The position numbers and the translations under genes are program-made. Source: Pyrobaculum neutrophilum V24Sta (GTDB taxonomy: Archaea; Thermoproteota; Thermoprotei; Thermoproteales; Thermoproteaceae). Taken from it: a DNA stretch of 64,000 nt. The notes beneath the pieces were generated by a model that searched no databases, was not told the origin of the DNA, and saw only the letters and a list, made by a program, of their open reading frames with translations. Positions 1 through 7,446 of the stretch are shown one piece after another (position 1 is the first letter of the stretch; each line of letters starts with the position of its first letter). The DNA lies in assembly GCF_000019805.1 (NCBI RefSeq), contig NC_010525.1:1194618-1258617 (forward strand), in the 5' to 3' direction.

Positions 1-804
1 CTCAGCGCCGTCTCTAGTATTCGTGAAAACCAACACTGCGCCTCCCGAGGATTTCACAAACTCGGCGACTTTCTTAACTCTGGCAACGGCCTCGGGCGTC
101 GCGTCTAGCTTCTCGGCGTCTATGTAGTCCTCGTCGGTCGGCGTAGGCAAAACCACCTCTACCTCGAACTTCTTCTCCCCCGACACGTCGACGATCTCCA
201 CCCTTCGACCGACGCCCCCTAGGAACTCAGCCACAAGCGCCGGGTTGCCCACCGTCGCGGAGAGCCCAACCCTCTGGAATTCGCCCGCCAGCTCCACGAG
301 ACGTTCAAGCCCCACCGCTAGCTGTACACCTCGCTTGCTCCCCACGAGCTCGTGTACCTCGTCTACAACTACGAAACGCACGGAGCTTAGGCTCCGCCGC
401 AGGCGGCGGTGTAGGAGAAGTATCTGGAGGGACTCCGGCGTCGTAATTAAGATATCCGGCGGACGTGTCGCAAGCAATCTTCTCTCAGACTCAGGGGTAT
501 CCCCATGTCTAACCGCCATCGATAGCCCAAGGGCTTCTGCAAGCGCGTAGAGCCGGCGGAGGAGGTCGCGGTTTAGCGAGCGCAACGGCGTTATATAGAG
601 CGCGCGGCCGCCCCCCTCCAACATCCTGGAAATTATGGGGAAGAGCGCCGCCTCTGTTTTCCCAAAGCCGGTGGGCGCGATTATTAAAACGTGGGAACCC
701 GATAAAACTGCGGGTATCCCCCTCTCCTGCGCCGGCGTGGGCTCCAGATAGCCCAGCTCCCTGATCGCCGCTTGTAGCCGGGGGTGCAACAGATCGAAAA
801 CCAC
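1..804 (-). CDS. Lhr-type DEAD/DEAH-box helicase, N-terminal part
   Basis: Superfamily 2 helicase expected to unwind nucleic acid with ATP; the coding sequence runs off the window at position 1, so only the first 268 codons are present. Reading from the GTG at 804, I see a Q-type motif (TPAQERGIP), Walker A (APTGFGKTEAA), motif Ia (TPLRSLNRDL), motif Ib (TTPESLQILL), Walker B (DEVHEL) and motif III (SAT), in the usual order and spacing for RecA domain 1. The DEVH box and the long spacing are typical of Lhr-like archaeal helicases (COG1201). Inference: a repair or RNA-processing helicase. The second RecA domain and the winged helix lie outside the window. Confidence 0.85.
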   Translation of the reverse strand, partial: MVFDLLHPRLQAAIRELGYLEPTPAQERGIPAVLSGSHVLIIAPTGFGKTEAALFPIISRMLEGGGRALYITPLRSLNRDLLRRLYALAEALGLSMAVRHGDTPESERRLLATRPPDILITTPESLQILLLHRRLRRSLSSVRFVVVDEVHELVGSKRGVQLAVGLERLVELAGEFQRVGLSATVGNPALVAEFLGGVGRRVEIVDVSGEKKFEVEVVLPTPTDEDYIDAEKLDATPEAVARVKKVAEFVKSSGGAVLVFTNTRDGAE

Positions 805-832
805 GCGGTTCCGCCGCCGGACAGTTAAAAAC

Positions 833-1438
833 TTAATGAGGCCACTCCAGGGACTTCAAGATCTCAGGTATCCTCCTCTTCGCCTCCTCCCTCAGCTCGT
901 CGTAGTAGTTTCTGCCAGTGGGGTCTATCATCACCGTCAGCGGCCCGAAGTTCTCCACCTCAAGAACCCACATGGCCTCGGCTACGCCCAGGTCTAGCCA
1001 ATACACGTCAACAACCCTCTTTATCGCCTTCGCCGCAAGGACTCCAGCCCCTCCTGTGAATATAGCGTAGGCGGCCGTATATTTCTTCATGGCCTCCGCG
1101 GTCCTCCTCCCCATCCCCCCCTTGCCCACCACCAGCTTCACCCCCAGCCTCTCGATCACATCTGCCTCAAAGGCCTCCATCCTCGCCGAGGTGGTGGGCC
1201 CCATGCTTATCACCTCCCACCCCCTCTCGGTCTTTCTCACGACAGGCCCCGCGTGGTATATAACGCCGCCTCTTAGGTCCACCGGCAACGCCTCTCCACG
1301 CCCTATATGCTCCAACATCCTCTTATGCGCGGAATCCCTAGCGCTGACCACAACCCCGCTTATGTAGAGCGTATCGCCGACCCGGAGCTTAGCCACATCT
1401 TCGCTAGAGAGGGGCGTTTTCAAACTGTATGTGGCCAT
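833..1438 (-). CDS. Class I fumarate hydratase, beta subunit
   Basis: The C-terminal-type (beta) subunit of an Fe-S class I fumarase, which interconverts fumarate and malate in the citric acid cycle. About 201 residues, the usual size. It carries the conserved GPTTSARM segment near residue 87 and a KGGMG glycine loop that belong to the family's active site. I place the start at the ATG at 1438 because the product then begins MATYSLKTPL and a TATA-like TTTATAAC lies about 24 nt upstream. A longer reading to 1468 would run into the divergent alpha-subunit region. Its partner is transcribed divergently rather than in the same operon. Confidence 0.88.
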   Translation of the reverse strand: MATYSLKTPLSSEDVAKLRVGDTLYISGVVVSARDSAHKRMLEHIGRGEALPVDLRGGVIYHAGPVVRKTERGWEVISMGPTTSARMEAFEADVIERLGVKLVVGKGGMGRRTAEAMKKYTAAYAIFTGGAGVLAAKAIKRVVDVYWLDLGVAEAMWVLEVENFGPLTVMIDPTGRNYYDELREEAKRRIPEILKSLEWPH

Positions 1439-1457
1439 GTTGGAGGCTCGAGCCCGC

Positions 1458-1493
1458 GTTATAAACATTCCCGGTAGAGTAATAGATTTTAAT
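1458..1493. promoter_or_regulatory. Divergent fumarase promoter region
   Basis: TTTATAAC on the minus strand (1458-1465) is centred about 24 nt from the beta-subunit ATG. An AT-rich box near 1484-1491 on the plus strand is about 24 nt from the alpha-subunit ATG at 1512. Both fit leaderless archaeal promoters read away from each other. Confidence 0.5.
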
Positions 1494-1511
1494 CCACGTC
1501 AGCATAGCGGC

Positions 1512-2378
1512 ATGCTGGAGCACGTCATTCTCAAAGCCGCTAAGGAGGCCATCATACGGGCAAGCGTCGGCCCCGCCCTAGATGTGGCATCCGCGCTGAA
1601 GAGAGCCAAAGAGGAGGAGGAGGCCGAGGCGGCTCGGATACAGCTATCGGCCATATTGAAAAACATTGATCTTTCCACGGACAAAAAAGCGGCAGTGTGT
1701 CAAGACACCGGCTTCCCAAACTTCTATGTAAAACTGGGTGACCGCTTCCCCGTGAGAAGCAAGATATACGACATATTGACACAAGCGCTTAGAGAGGTCA
1801 CAAGGGAGCTACCGCTGAGGCCCAACACGGTCCAGCCCTTCACCGAGAAAAACCCAGGCGACAATACGGGGGTGGGAGCTCCCTGGTTTGAGGTTGAGCT
1901 ATTCGACGGGGATTACCTAGAGTTCTACTACGTGCCCAAGGGCGGAGGAACCGAGCTACCGAGCAAAGCCTTCACTCTGCCCCCAGGCGTCGCCATGAAG
2001 GAGCTACCCCGCCTGGTTCTAGAGGCCGTCGTCGACGCCGGGCCTATGCCTTGTCCGCCTGTCATCGTCGGCGTGGGCATAGGCCCCTCTGTGGACATAG
2101 CGGCGAAGTTGGCTAAGAAAGCCGCGGCGCTGAGACCGGTGGGCTCGCGCCACCCGGAGCCCGAGGTTGCAAAGATGGAGGAGGAGCTACTAAGGGCTAT
2201 AAACAAACTCGGCATAGGAGCCCACGGGGTTGGGGGAAGGATCACAGCACTAGACGTACACATCGAGTACATCTACCGACACCCCGCCGCGTTTTCAATA
2301 GGGATAGTGTTTTCCTGCTGGGCCACCCGCCGCGCCGGCGCCAGGATCTACCCAGACGGGAGGTACGAGATCCTCTAG
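1512..2378 (+). CDS. Class I fumarate hydratase, alpha subunit
   Basis: Catalytic Fe-S subunit of the two-subunit class I fumarase; about 288 residues. Three cysteines in conserved surroundings fit the [4Fe-4S] ligands: VCQDTGFPN near residue 60, PMPCPPVIVG near 180 and FSCWATR near the C terminus. I chose the ATG at 1512 (product begins MLEHVILKAA, the normal family start) over the in-frame ATG at 1431, because an AT-rich box sits about 24 nt upstream of 1512 and the longer form would overlap the divergent beta gene. A possible terminator hairpin follows the stop. Confidence 0.88.
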   Translation: MLEHVILKAAKEAIIRASVGPALDVASALKRAKEEEEAEAARIQLSAILKNIDLSTDKKAAVCQDTGFPNFYVKLGDRFPVRSKIYDILTQALREVTRELPLRPNTVQPFTEKNPGDNTGVGAPWFEVELFDGDYLEFYYVPKGGGTELPSKAFTLPPGVAMKELPRLVLEAVVDAGPMPCPPVIVGVGIGPSVDIAAKLAKKAAALRPVGSRHPEPEVAKMEEELLRAINKLGIGAHGVGGRITALDVHIEYIYRHPAAFSIGIVFSCWATRRAGARIYPDGRYEIL

Positions 2379-2379
2379 C

Positions 2380-2405
2380 CCCCTCTCACGCCGTCTGTGA
2401 AGGGG
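2380..2405. terminator. Hairpin after the fumarase alpha gene
   Basis: Imperfect inverted repeat CCCCTCTCAC / GTGAAGGGG with a 7-nt loop begins right after the TAG. No T-tract follows, so a termination role is only inferred. Confidence 0.3.
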
Positions 2406-2459
2406 ATCGCGGCAGGCGGCTTGCAGCGGCCTACGTAGCCGTTGAGGGGCGCGGGATTA

Positions 2460-2612
2460 CTAGGCCGAGTACTTCTCAAGTAGCCTCTCAACGGCGTATT
2501 TTATCGCGTCTCCCCTGTTTTTGAAATAGCCGCTTGTGACGAGCCTATCTACCTTCCTGATGAGGGCCTTGGGCAGGATCACGGTGGTGACGTTGGATCT
2601 CTCGTACTCCAT
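2460..2612 (-). CDS. Small ribbon-helix-helix DNA-binding protein
   Basis: A 50-residue protein starting MEYERSNVTT. A short strand (VTTVILPKAL) followed by two helices (the second containing NRGDAIKYAVERLL) is the CopG/MetJ ribbon-helix-helix pattern, so it probably binds operator DNA as a dimer. Start at 2612 is supported by a TATA-like TTTATAG centred about 25 nt upstream; the longer open frame upstream is antisense to the neighbouring flavin-reductase-like gene. Its target is unknown; the divergent gene is the simplest guess. Confidence 0.7.
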   Translation of the reverse strand: MEYERSNVTTVILPKALIRKVDRLVTSGYFKNRGDAIKYAVERLLEKYSA

Positions 2613-2640
2613 ATATATAGAGGGGGCCATGTCTATAAAT

Positions 2641-3069
2641 GTGGCATGTGAAAATTCGCCGCTACCGACCCCCGTGCTCGTAGTGGTGGTGGCCGACCAC
2701 GGCGCCGTGGTGGGGTGGCCGCTTGTGATACCGGGCGAGCCCCCGACGGTGGCTATCCCCCTCCACAAGAACAGAAAGACGCTGGAGCTCATCAGAAGAC
2801 ACCGCGTGTTTTCCGTGAATCTTGTGAAAGACGCCGATAGGGCGTATGAGGTCTTCGGGAAACCCGGCGAGCGGAAGTTGGAGAGGTGGGGTTCCGTCGC
2901 GCCGTGTAGAGCGCTGCCTTGTTTAACGCTTGGCGACGCCTCTAGAGCCGTCGAGTGCCTATACCAGGGGGAACACGACGTGGGGGACCACGTTATCGTG
3001 TTCTGTAGCGCCGTCGCGAGCTACGGATGCGGCGACTACGCCGTTTGGGACCCCTGCCGCCGGCGGTAG
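2641..3069 (+). CDS. Flavin reductase-like (FMN-binding split barrel) protein
   Basis: About 142 residues. The segments PLPTPVLVVVVADHG, TVAIPLHKNRKTLELI and RHRVFSVNLVKD follow the pattern of flavin reductase-like split-barrel proteins (substrate loop, then a conserved FxVNL stretch), so FMN binding is likely; the electron partner is unknown. An ATG at 2629 is in frame, but a TATATATA at 2611-2618 is too close to it and correctly spaced (about 26 nt) for the GTG at 2641, so I prefer the GTG. It shares this short region with the divergent ribbon-helix-helix gene. Rather short for the family. Confidence 0.6.
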   Translation: MACENSPLPTPVLVVVVADHGAVVGWPLVIPGEPPTVAIPLHKNRKTLELIRRHRVFSVNLVKDADRAYEVFGKPGERKLERWGSVAPCRALPCLTLGDASRAVECLYQGEHDVGDHVIVFCSAVASYGCGDYAVWDPCRRR

Positions 3070-3083
3070 CGGCTAAACCGCGG

Positions 3084-3365
3084 TCAGCCTCCAGCGGCGG
3101 GGGGTATAAAGACCACCTCGTCGCCCTCCCTTAACGCGGTGGCTAGGCCGTTAAGCCACTCCACAGCTCTGCCGTTGACCAGAACGTTGTACATGGGCTT
3201 TAGACCTCCGCTCTCGTCCAACAACTCAGACTCAAGTCCTCTGAAGCGCGAGTCCAGGATCTTTATGAGGTCTCTGACAGACGAGCCCTCAGGTATCTCC
3301 ACCTCCGTCTTGAGAACCCCGGTCCGCTCGTACAACGTTGCCAGGAACTTCACCCTCACCTTCAC
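3084..3365 (-). CDS. MoaD/ThiS-family sulfur carrier protein
   Basis: Beta-grasp sulfur carrier of about 93 residues ending in the diagnostic Gly-Gly (PPAAGG), whose C terminus is adenylated and thiocarboxylated to deliver sulfur, most likely for molybdopterin synthesis. The N terminus KVRVKFLATLYERTG is typical of MoaD. An ATG at 3386 is in frame, but it sits inside a TATATAT box; that box is centred about 24 nt upstream of the GTG at 3365, which also gives the canonical family start, so I prefer the GTG. A PTPS-like pterin enzyme lies just upstream on the same strand. Confidence 0.82.
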   Translation of the reverse strand: MKVRVKFLATLYERTGVLKTEVEIPEGSSVRDLIKILDSRFRGLESELLDESGGLKPMYNVLVNGRAVEWLNGLATALREGDEVVFIPPAAGG

Positions 3366-3401
3366 ATGTGAAACGGCGCCTTCCATATATATCCTTATGG
3401 G

Positions 3402-3782
3402 CTACCTCTCGAAGTAGAAACAAGGCGATCCCAACCCGCTTTCGCACACCCGCACCCAACTCGCGCCCATCAGCTCAGCTATGTACTTCGCCAAACACTC
3501 CCCGCTCACGCCCGGTTGTCCACACGGCACTGTATATACGCCCGAGGGTTCAAGCGGCGGGTTTTCGAGAGGGGAGGCTAGGTACTTCCCGTCTATCGAG
3601 GCTAGAAGCGCTCTGAACTTATCCCCCGCCTCTGCGGCGTCCACTACCACATCTGTATAACCTTCTCTACATATGCCCACCGTGATCACGTAGTCGTGCC
3701 CATGTATCCGGGCCCACTTAGGCGAAAAAGAGGGGTTATGAGCCACAGACACGCTTCCCTTCAGCTCCACGCAGGTTCTCAT
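3402..3782 (-). CDS. 6-pyruvoyl-tetrahydropterin synthase/QueD-family protein
   Basis: 126 residues with the zinc histidines of the PTPS/QueD fold: His in SVAHNPSF near residue 15 and the HGHDY pair near 28-30. The family converts dihydroneopterin triphosphate to a tetrahydropterin or carboxy-deazapterin. The catalytic cysteine usually found just before the HGH motif is absent (PKWARIHGH), so it may be one of the PTPS variants with a different reaction. Possible roles are tetrahydropterin or archaeosine precursor synthesis; the sequence alone does not decide. Transcribed toward the MoaD-like gene. Confidence 0.75.
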   Translation of the reverse strand: MRTCVELKGSVSVAHNPSFSPKWARIHGHDYVITVGICREGYTDVVVDAAEAGDKFRALLASIDGKYLASPLENPPLEPSGVYTVPCGQPGVSGECLAKYIAELMGASWVRVCESGLGSPCFYFER

Positions 3783-3812
3783 GGCGGCGACATAGCTTTA
3801 TTTATTAACCAT

Positions 3813-4715
3813 ATGCCAGCCGTGGAAACGATAGACGTAGATAGGGCCGAGGCGGTTGCCGGCATCCTGAAGAGTCTAAAGCCCAATAGGGATAGCTACT
3901 TAGACAGCCGCTTCTACCCGCCTCCAGAAGACCCGGTGGAGGATCAGCTCGCCTTCTTCGTGACGATGGTAGCCATAGACCACAGGACCAGCCTCTGGGA
4001 GCCCTTTGAAGGCCAGATCGCAGGTGAGTTCTTCCACGGGGCAGACGCCCTATATAGGCTGGGCAGGCTGGCGTACGACAGAGGCTTCTTCAAGGCGGAG
4101 AACCTCGCCGGGCTTACGCCCGACAAGGCCGAAGCCCTGCTCTCGCTGGGGGGGAAAAAGATCTGGGACTTCAACGTCAGGGTGCTTCTGATGAGAGACG
4201 TGGGCCGCAAGGCGGCGGCCCGCGGAGGCTTTGAGAAGATGGTCTCAAGGGAGAGCATCTCCGGACTTCGCAGATCGTTGGAGGGCCTTAGAGCCTATGA
4301 GGACCCGGTGGGAAAGAAGGCGCTACTACTCGCCAAGTTTCTCGACGGGAGGAGGCTGGCGGATTTTAAAGACCTCGAAGAGGCCGACGTGCCGGTGGAC
4401 AACCACCTCTCCAGAGTTGCCTACCGGCTCGGCATCGTGGACATAAGCTTCGACTTCTTAGAAAGCGGCGCCGAGGTGACGCGCGAGGAGGACGTCAGAC
4501 TTAGGGAGGTGGTAAAAACCGCGTGGAGGATCGTGGCTAAATTCGCAGACGTACACCCCTTCGCCCTAGACGACTACCTCTGGAACTTCGGACGTCGGGT
4601 ATGTACAAGAGATGCGCCCAGGTGCCAAAGCTGTCCGTTCAAGGACATGTGTAAGGCCTACTCCCTCTCGCGGTTTCCGCCAGAGCATCTACACCTCTTG
4701 ACGTGGTACTACTGA
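3813..4715 (+). CDS. HhH-GPD-like DNA glycosylase/lyase with C-terminal Fe-S loop
   Basis: About 300 residues. The C terminus has four cysteines spaced C-x7-C-x2-C-x5-C (CTRDAPRCQSCPFKDMC), like the [4Fe-4S] loop of endonuclease III/MutY enzymes. The central part (PVDNHLSRVAYRLGI, then an Asp in FALDDYLWNFG) fits a helix-hairpin-helix glycosylase with its catalytic Asp. I infer base-excision or a related nucleoside hydrolase activity; it is not a standard EndoIII and could be an uncharacterised branch. Start: ATG 3813; a TTTATTTA box at about 3800 would also suit the GTG at 3822. The stop overlaps the next ATG (TGATG). Confidence 0.6.
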   Translation: MPAVETIDVDRAEAVAGILKSLKPNRDSYLDSRFYPPPEDPVEDQLAFFVTMVAIDHRTSLWEPFEGQIAGEFFHGADALYRLGRLAYDRGFFKAENLAGLTPDKAEALLSLGGKKIWDFNVRVLLMRDVGRKAAARGGFEKMVSRESISGLRRSLEGLRAYEDPVGKKALLLAKFLDGRRLADFKDLEEADVPVDNHLSRVAYRLGIVDISFDFLESGAEVTREEDVRLREVVKTAWRIVAKFADVHPFALDDYLWNFGRRVCTRDAPRCQSCPFKDMCKAYSLSRFPPEHLHLLTWYY

Positions 4716-5680
4716 TGAGGGTCAGATCCGTCACCCTACACCTCGGGTGGAGCGACGACCTCTCCATCGCGGAGAGGTTTTTAGACGCCGCCAGAGAGGC
4801 AGGAGCCCTAACTCTGCGCGTGTCCGTCTCGCCACCTCCGCCTAGATACGCCGAGGAGGTTATCAATAAATTGAAAAATCTAGGGGCCGAGTACATATCC
4901 GCGTTACATCTCTACTACGGTGCAGAGGATCTCCACAGGCTCGTGTCGCTTTATGGAGTCTTCGGAACTCTAAACGACGTCGTTGAGTATCTGAGGTTCC
5001 TAAAGATCATACACTTAAAGGGCGAGGTTCACCTATCGCGTTACGTCTCCCTCTTAGTGGGGGAGCCCACCTACAACTCCCCCTACTTTCCGGCCTCTAT
5101 CACAACAGAGCGCGGGATCTCGATATCGCTCCTCTACCCCAACGACCTGGAAAAGATAGAGGATGTCGAACGCGTGCTGAAGAGGGGGGAAGACGTCGGT
5201 AGATACATCGCGGAGACCTTAGGCCTGAAGTTCTTGGGCGTAGACGGGTCGCTCTCTCCGTGGGGAGAGGAGAGCGTGGCAAGGGCCGTGGAGAGGCTTT
5301 TCGGCGTAAGGCTGGGCGATGTTGGATCGCACCACGCCATCTACACCTTAAACAAGGCCATCGCGGCGGCTAGCGTGAAAAAAGTCGGTTTCAACGAGGT
5401 GATGCTCCCGCTGGCCGAAGACGAGGAGCTTAAGCGGCTGGTTGTAGAGGGCGCGCTTGATTTAGCAAAGCTCGTCAGCTATATACCGGTGTGTGTTCCA
5501 GGCCTCGACATGGCCCCGATCAAGGTAACAGATTGGGGGAGGCTGAAGCGGCTGTTGTACGACGTGGCCTCCCTGGCCACATCGAAGCGCCGACCTGTCG
5601 GCGTGAGGATTTTCCCGGTTGAGGTCGACGAGTACTACGTAGAGGGCTTTGGCAAAACGCCCGCACTAGATTTAACCTAG
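4715..5680 (+). CDS. DUF711 (UPF0210) family protein
   Basis: About 321 residues beginning MRVRSVTLHLGW, the typical N terminus of DUF711 proteins, with the conserved SPWGEESVARAVE and GSHHAIYTLNKAI stretches. The biochemical function of the family is not established to my knowledge. The ATG overlaps the TGA of the upstream Fe-S glycosylase-like gene by one base, so the two are probably translationally coupled and may act in one process. Shorter than the roughly 450-residue bacterial members. Confidence 0.7.
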   Translation: MRVRSVTLHLGWSDDLSIAERFLDAAREAGALTLRVSVSPPPPRYAEEVINKLKNLGAEYISALHLYYGAEDLHRLVSLYGVFGTLNDVVEYLRFLKIIHLKGEVHLSRYVSLLVGEPTYNSPYFPASITTERGISISLLYPNDLEKIEDVERVLKRGEDVGRYIAETLGLKFLGVDGSLSPWGEESVARAVERLFGVRLGDVGSHHAIYTLNKAIAAASVKKVGFNEVMLPLAEDEELKRLVVEGALDLAKLVSYIPVCVPGLDMAPIKVTDWGRLKRLLYDVASLATSKRRPVGVRIFPVEVDEYYVEGFGKTPALDLT

Positions 5681-5695
5681 TGCAGTTGCCTAGGT

Positions 5696-6265
5696 GTGAT
5701 ACGGCACCTGATGCTCTCCTCTAGGTACGTTAAAATGTTGCTGGAGGGTAGGAAGAGGAGCACAGTTAGACCTGGCGTTCTCCGGGTGTCGGACAGGCTG
5801 TACATCCACAGCAGAGGGCGTATCGTGGCCGTGGCGGAGGTCTCCGAGGTTGTGTATAAACGCGTCGCCGATCTCACGGAGGAGGACGCCCTTGTAGACG
5901 GCTTTAGAAGCAGGGAGGAGCTACTCCGGTTTCTAAAGAGGCGATACCCCGGCATCAGGGAAACCTCCACCGTGACGATAATTAGGTTTAGAGAGGTGAA
6001 AAAGGTGGACATGCCGGAGGACTCCTTCTACGGCGGGCTATCGCCGGTAGAGATCGCGGCTATGGCTTTAAACAGACTCAAGCTAGACAGGCGGGAGGAG
6101 CGGATTCTAAAGGCCGTAGTGGAGGCGGGTAGCTTACGCAAGGCATCGCTCAGGCTGTTTGGCACAGTAGAGAAGAGGGGCATAATCAGGAGGGTCTTGA
6201 GGAGGGCCGCCTCGAGGCTTTTCGAGGAGCTAGGCGGCAGAGACGCGGAGGGGGCGGGCGCTTAG
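5696..6265 (+). CDS. ASCH-domain protein with C-terminal helix-turn-helix
   Basis: 189 residues. Residues about 1-105 form an ASCH (PUA-related, RNA-binding or coactivator) domain: KMLLEGRKRSTVRPG near the start and TSTVTIIRFREV at the end of the barrel. Residues about 115-175 look helical with an HTH (RILKAVVEAGSLRKASLRLFG), suggesting DNA or RNA sequence binding. The fusion points to a transcription or translation regulator. Start is the GTG at 5696; an internal ATG at 5711 would give a slightly shorter ASCH domain. It converges on nurA, overlapping by four bases. Confidence 0.7.
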   Translation: MIRHLMLSSRYVKMLLEGRKRSTVRPGVLRVSDRLYIHSRGRIVAVAEVSEVVYKRVADLTEEDALVDGFRSREELLRFLKRRYPGIRETSTVTIIRFREVKKVDMPEDSFYGGLSPVEIAAMALNRLKLDRREERILKAVVEAGSLRKASLRLFGTVEKRGIIRRVLRRAASRLFEELGGRDAEGAGA

Positions 6266-7443
6266 AAGCGGCCTGCGAGTCTTTTTTGGGCGTTTGTAGG
6301 CCACATGATGTATGCGAGCGAATCCGGCGTCTTCGTAAGCAACGCCGTGAGCACGGCCTCCACGAGGTCTTGGCTCACTCTCACATACTGATCGACCGAG
6401 TCTAGGATCTGGGGGAACCCCGTGACTGTTGAGGCCGTCGAGGCGAGATACGATATTACGTTGTCGACCCCCAACGCCCCGAAGTCCAGCACCTCCACGC
6501 GTATGGCCGTCTTGTGCCCCGGCGGTACGTAGTACGCCACCTCGACGTCTCCCAGGTGGCGGAGGTTGGGGTAGTCCCCCGACTCGAGAACCCTTCTGAA
6601 GTTTATGCCAAATTCCCTAAGCCTGTTACACAGCCTCTCTCCCCGCTCGCTGAGCTTTACGGCCTCGCCGCCGGCGCACCTCAGAATGTGGTCCCTCTCG
6701 GCGCGGCCTTCGCATTCGGCGTAGTGCAGCTGCGCCCACCGGGGCAGGATGTCTCTCAGTTTTCCAAGGACTAGGTATTCGCCTTGTCTCAAAACCGCGG
6801 AGGCGGCGATTTTGTCGTTCACAGGCAGGCATCTGCCCGCCGCCACAGAGAGGTACCTAGATCTGACCCTTTTTACAACCCCCACAACCGTCGTTCTGCT
6901 TTGAGCTGCCGCCCTCAGCATCCTGTCTACAGCCCTGTTTACCTCCTCGTATCTGCCGCCCCTCGCGGCGAGGTTATACGGGAGGGGGTGTAGGGCTATT
7001 TCGCCGTCTAGCAACAGGAGGTCTAGGCTTTTCCTGCCATTGGCCTTAGCCTCCAAAAGCCTCGCCGCCAGCCGCTTCTCGAGCAACGACGAGAACCTAG
7101 ACACATCCCCCTCTCTGCTATCGCTGAAGTAGACGGCGCCTGTGAGATATCTGTCCTGTACCCCCTTTACAACCCCTACATAGCCGTACGCAACAACTGT
7201 GAAGACGCCGCCTATCAATTCAAGAGGCGGAGAGCCGTAGGAGGAGTCCACGGCGTATACGTCGAACTGGCGTGGGGCGCCTATCTCCCTAGGCTGCACC
7301 CTATCCCTCAGGGCGGAGAGCTCCTCCACCAACTTCCGCAGCTGCGTAAGCCTCTGGGCGTACCTCTCCAGGTCGTGTCTCAGGGCGACAAGGAGATCCG
7401 GCTCGATCCAGTAGTCTAGAGTCTCGGCGTCGTGTAGCGCCAT
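6262..7443 (-). CDS. nurA: NurA nuclease
   Basis: 393 residues. NurA is a Mn-dependent 5'-3' exonuclease/endonuclease that works with the HerA translocase in DNA end resection. The first catalytic motif is clear (VYAVDSSYGSPPLE near residue 63), and LLLLDGEIALHP provides the second acidic site. The C-terminal segment that normally carries a histidine after a proline-rich turn reads FPQILDSVDQYVRVS, with Asp where I would expect His. herA lies 3 bp upstream on the same strand, so they form an operon. Rad50 and Mre11 are not next to it. Confidence 0.88.
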   Translation of the reverse strand: MALHDAETLDYWIEPDLLVALRHDLERYAQRLTQLRKLVEELSALRDRVQPREIGAPRQFDVYAVDSSYGSPPLELIGGVFTVVAYGYVGVVKGVQDRYLTGAVYFSDSREGDVSRFSSLLEKRLAARLLEAKANGRKSLDLLLLDGEIALHPLPYNLAARGGRYEEVNRAVDRMLRAAAQSRTTVVGVVKRVRSRYLSVAAGRCLPVNDKIAASAVLRQGEYLVLGKLRDILPRWAQLHYAECEGRAERDHILRCAGGEAVKLSERGERLCNRLREFGINFRRVLESGDYPNLRHLGDVEVAYYVPPGHKTAIRVEVLDFGALGVDNVISYLASTASTVTGFPQILDSVDQYVRVSQDLVEAVLTALLTKTPDSLAYIMWPTNAQKRLAGRF

Positions 7444-7446
7444 GTG

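Noticed and set aside
245..550. Plus-strand frame at the left edge
   Set aside because: Antisense to the Lhr-type helicase, whose motifs are clear on the minus strand.
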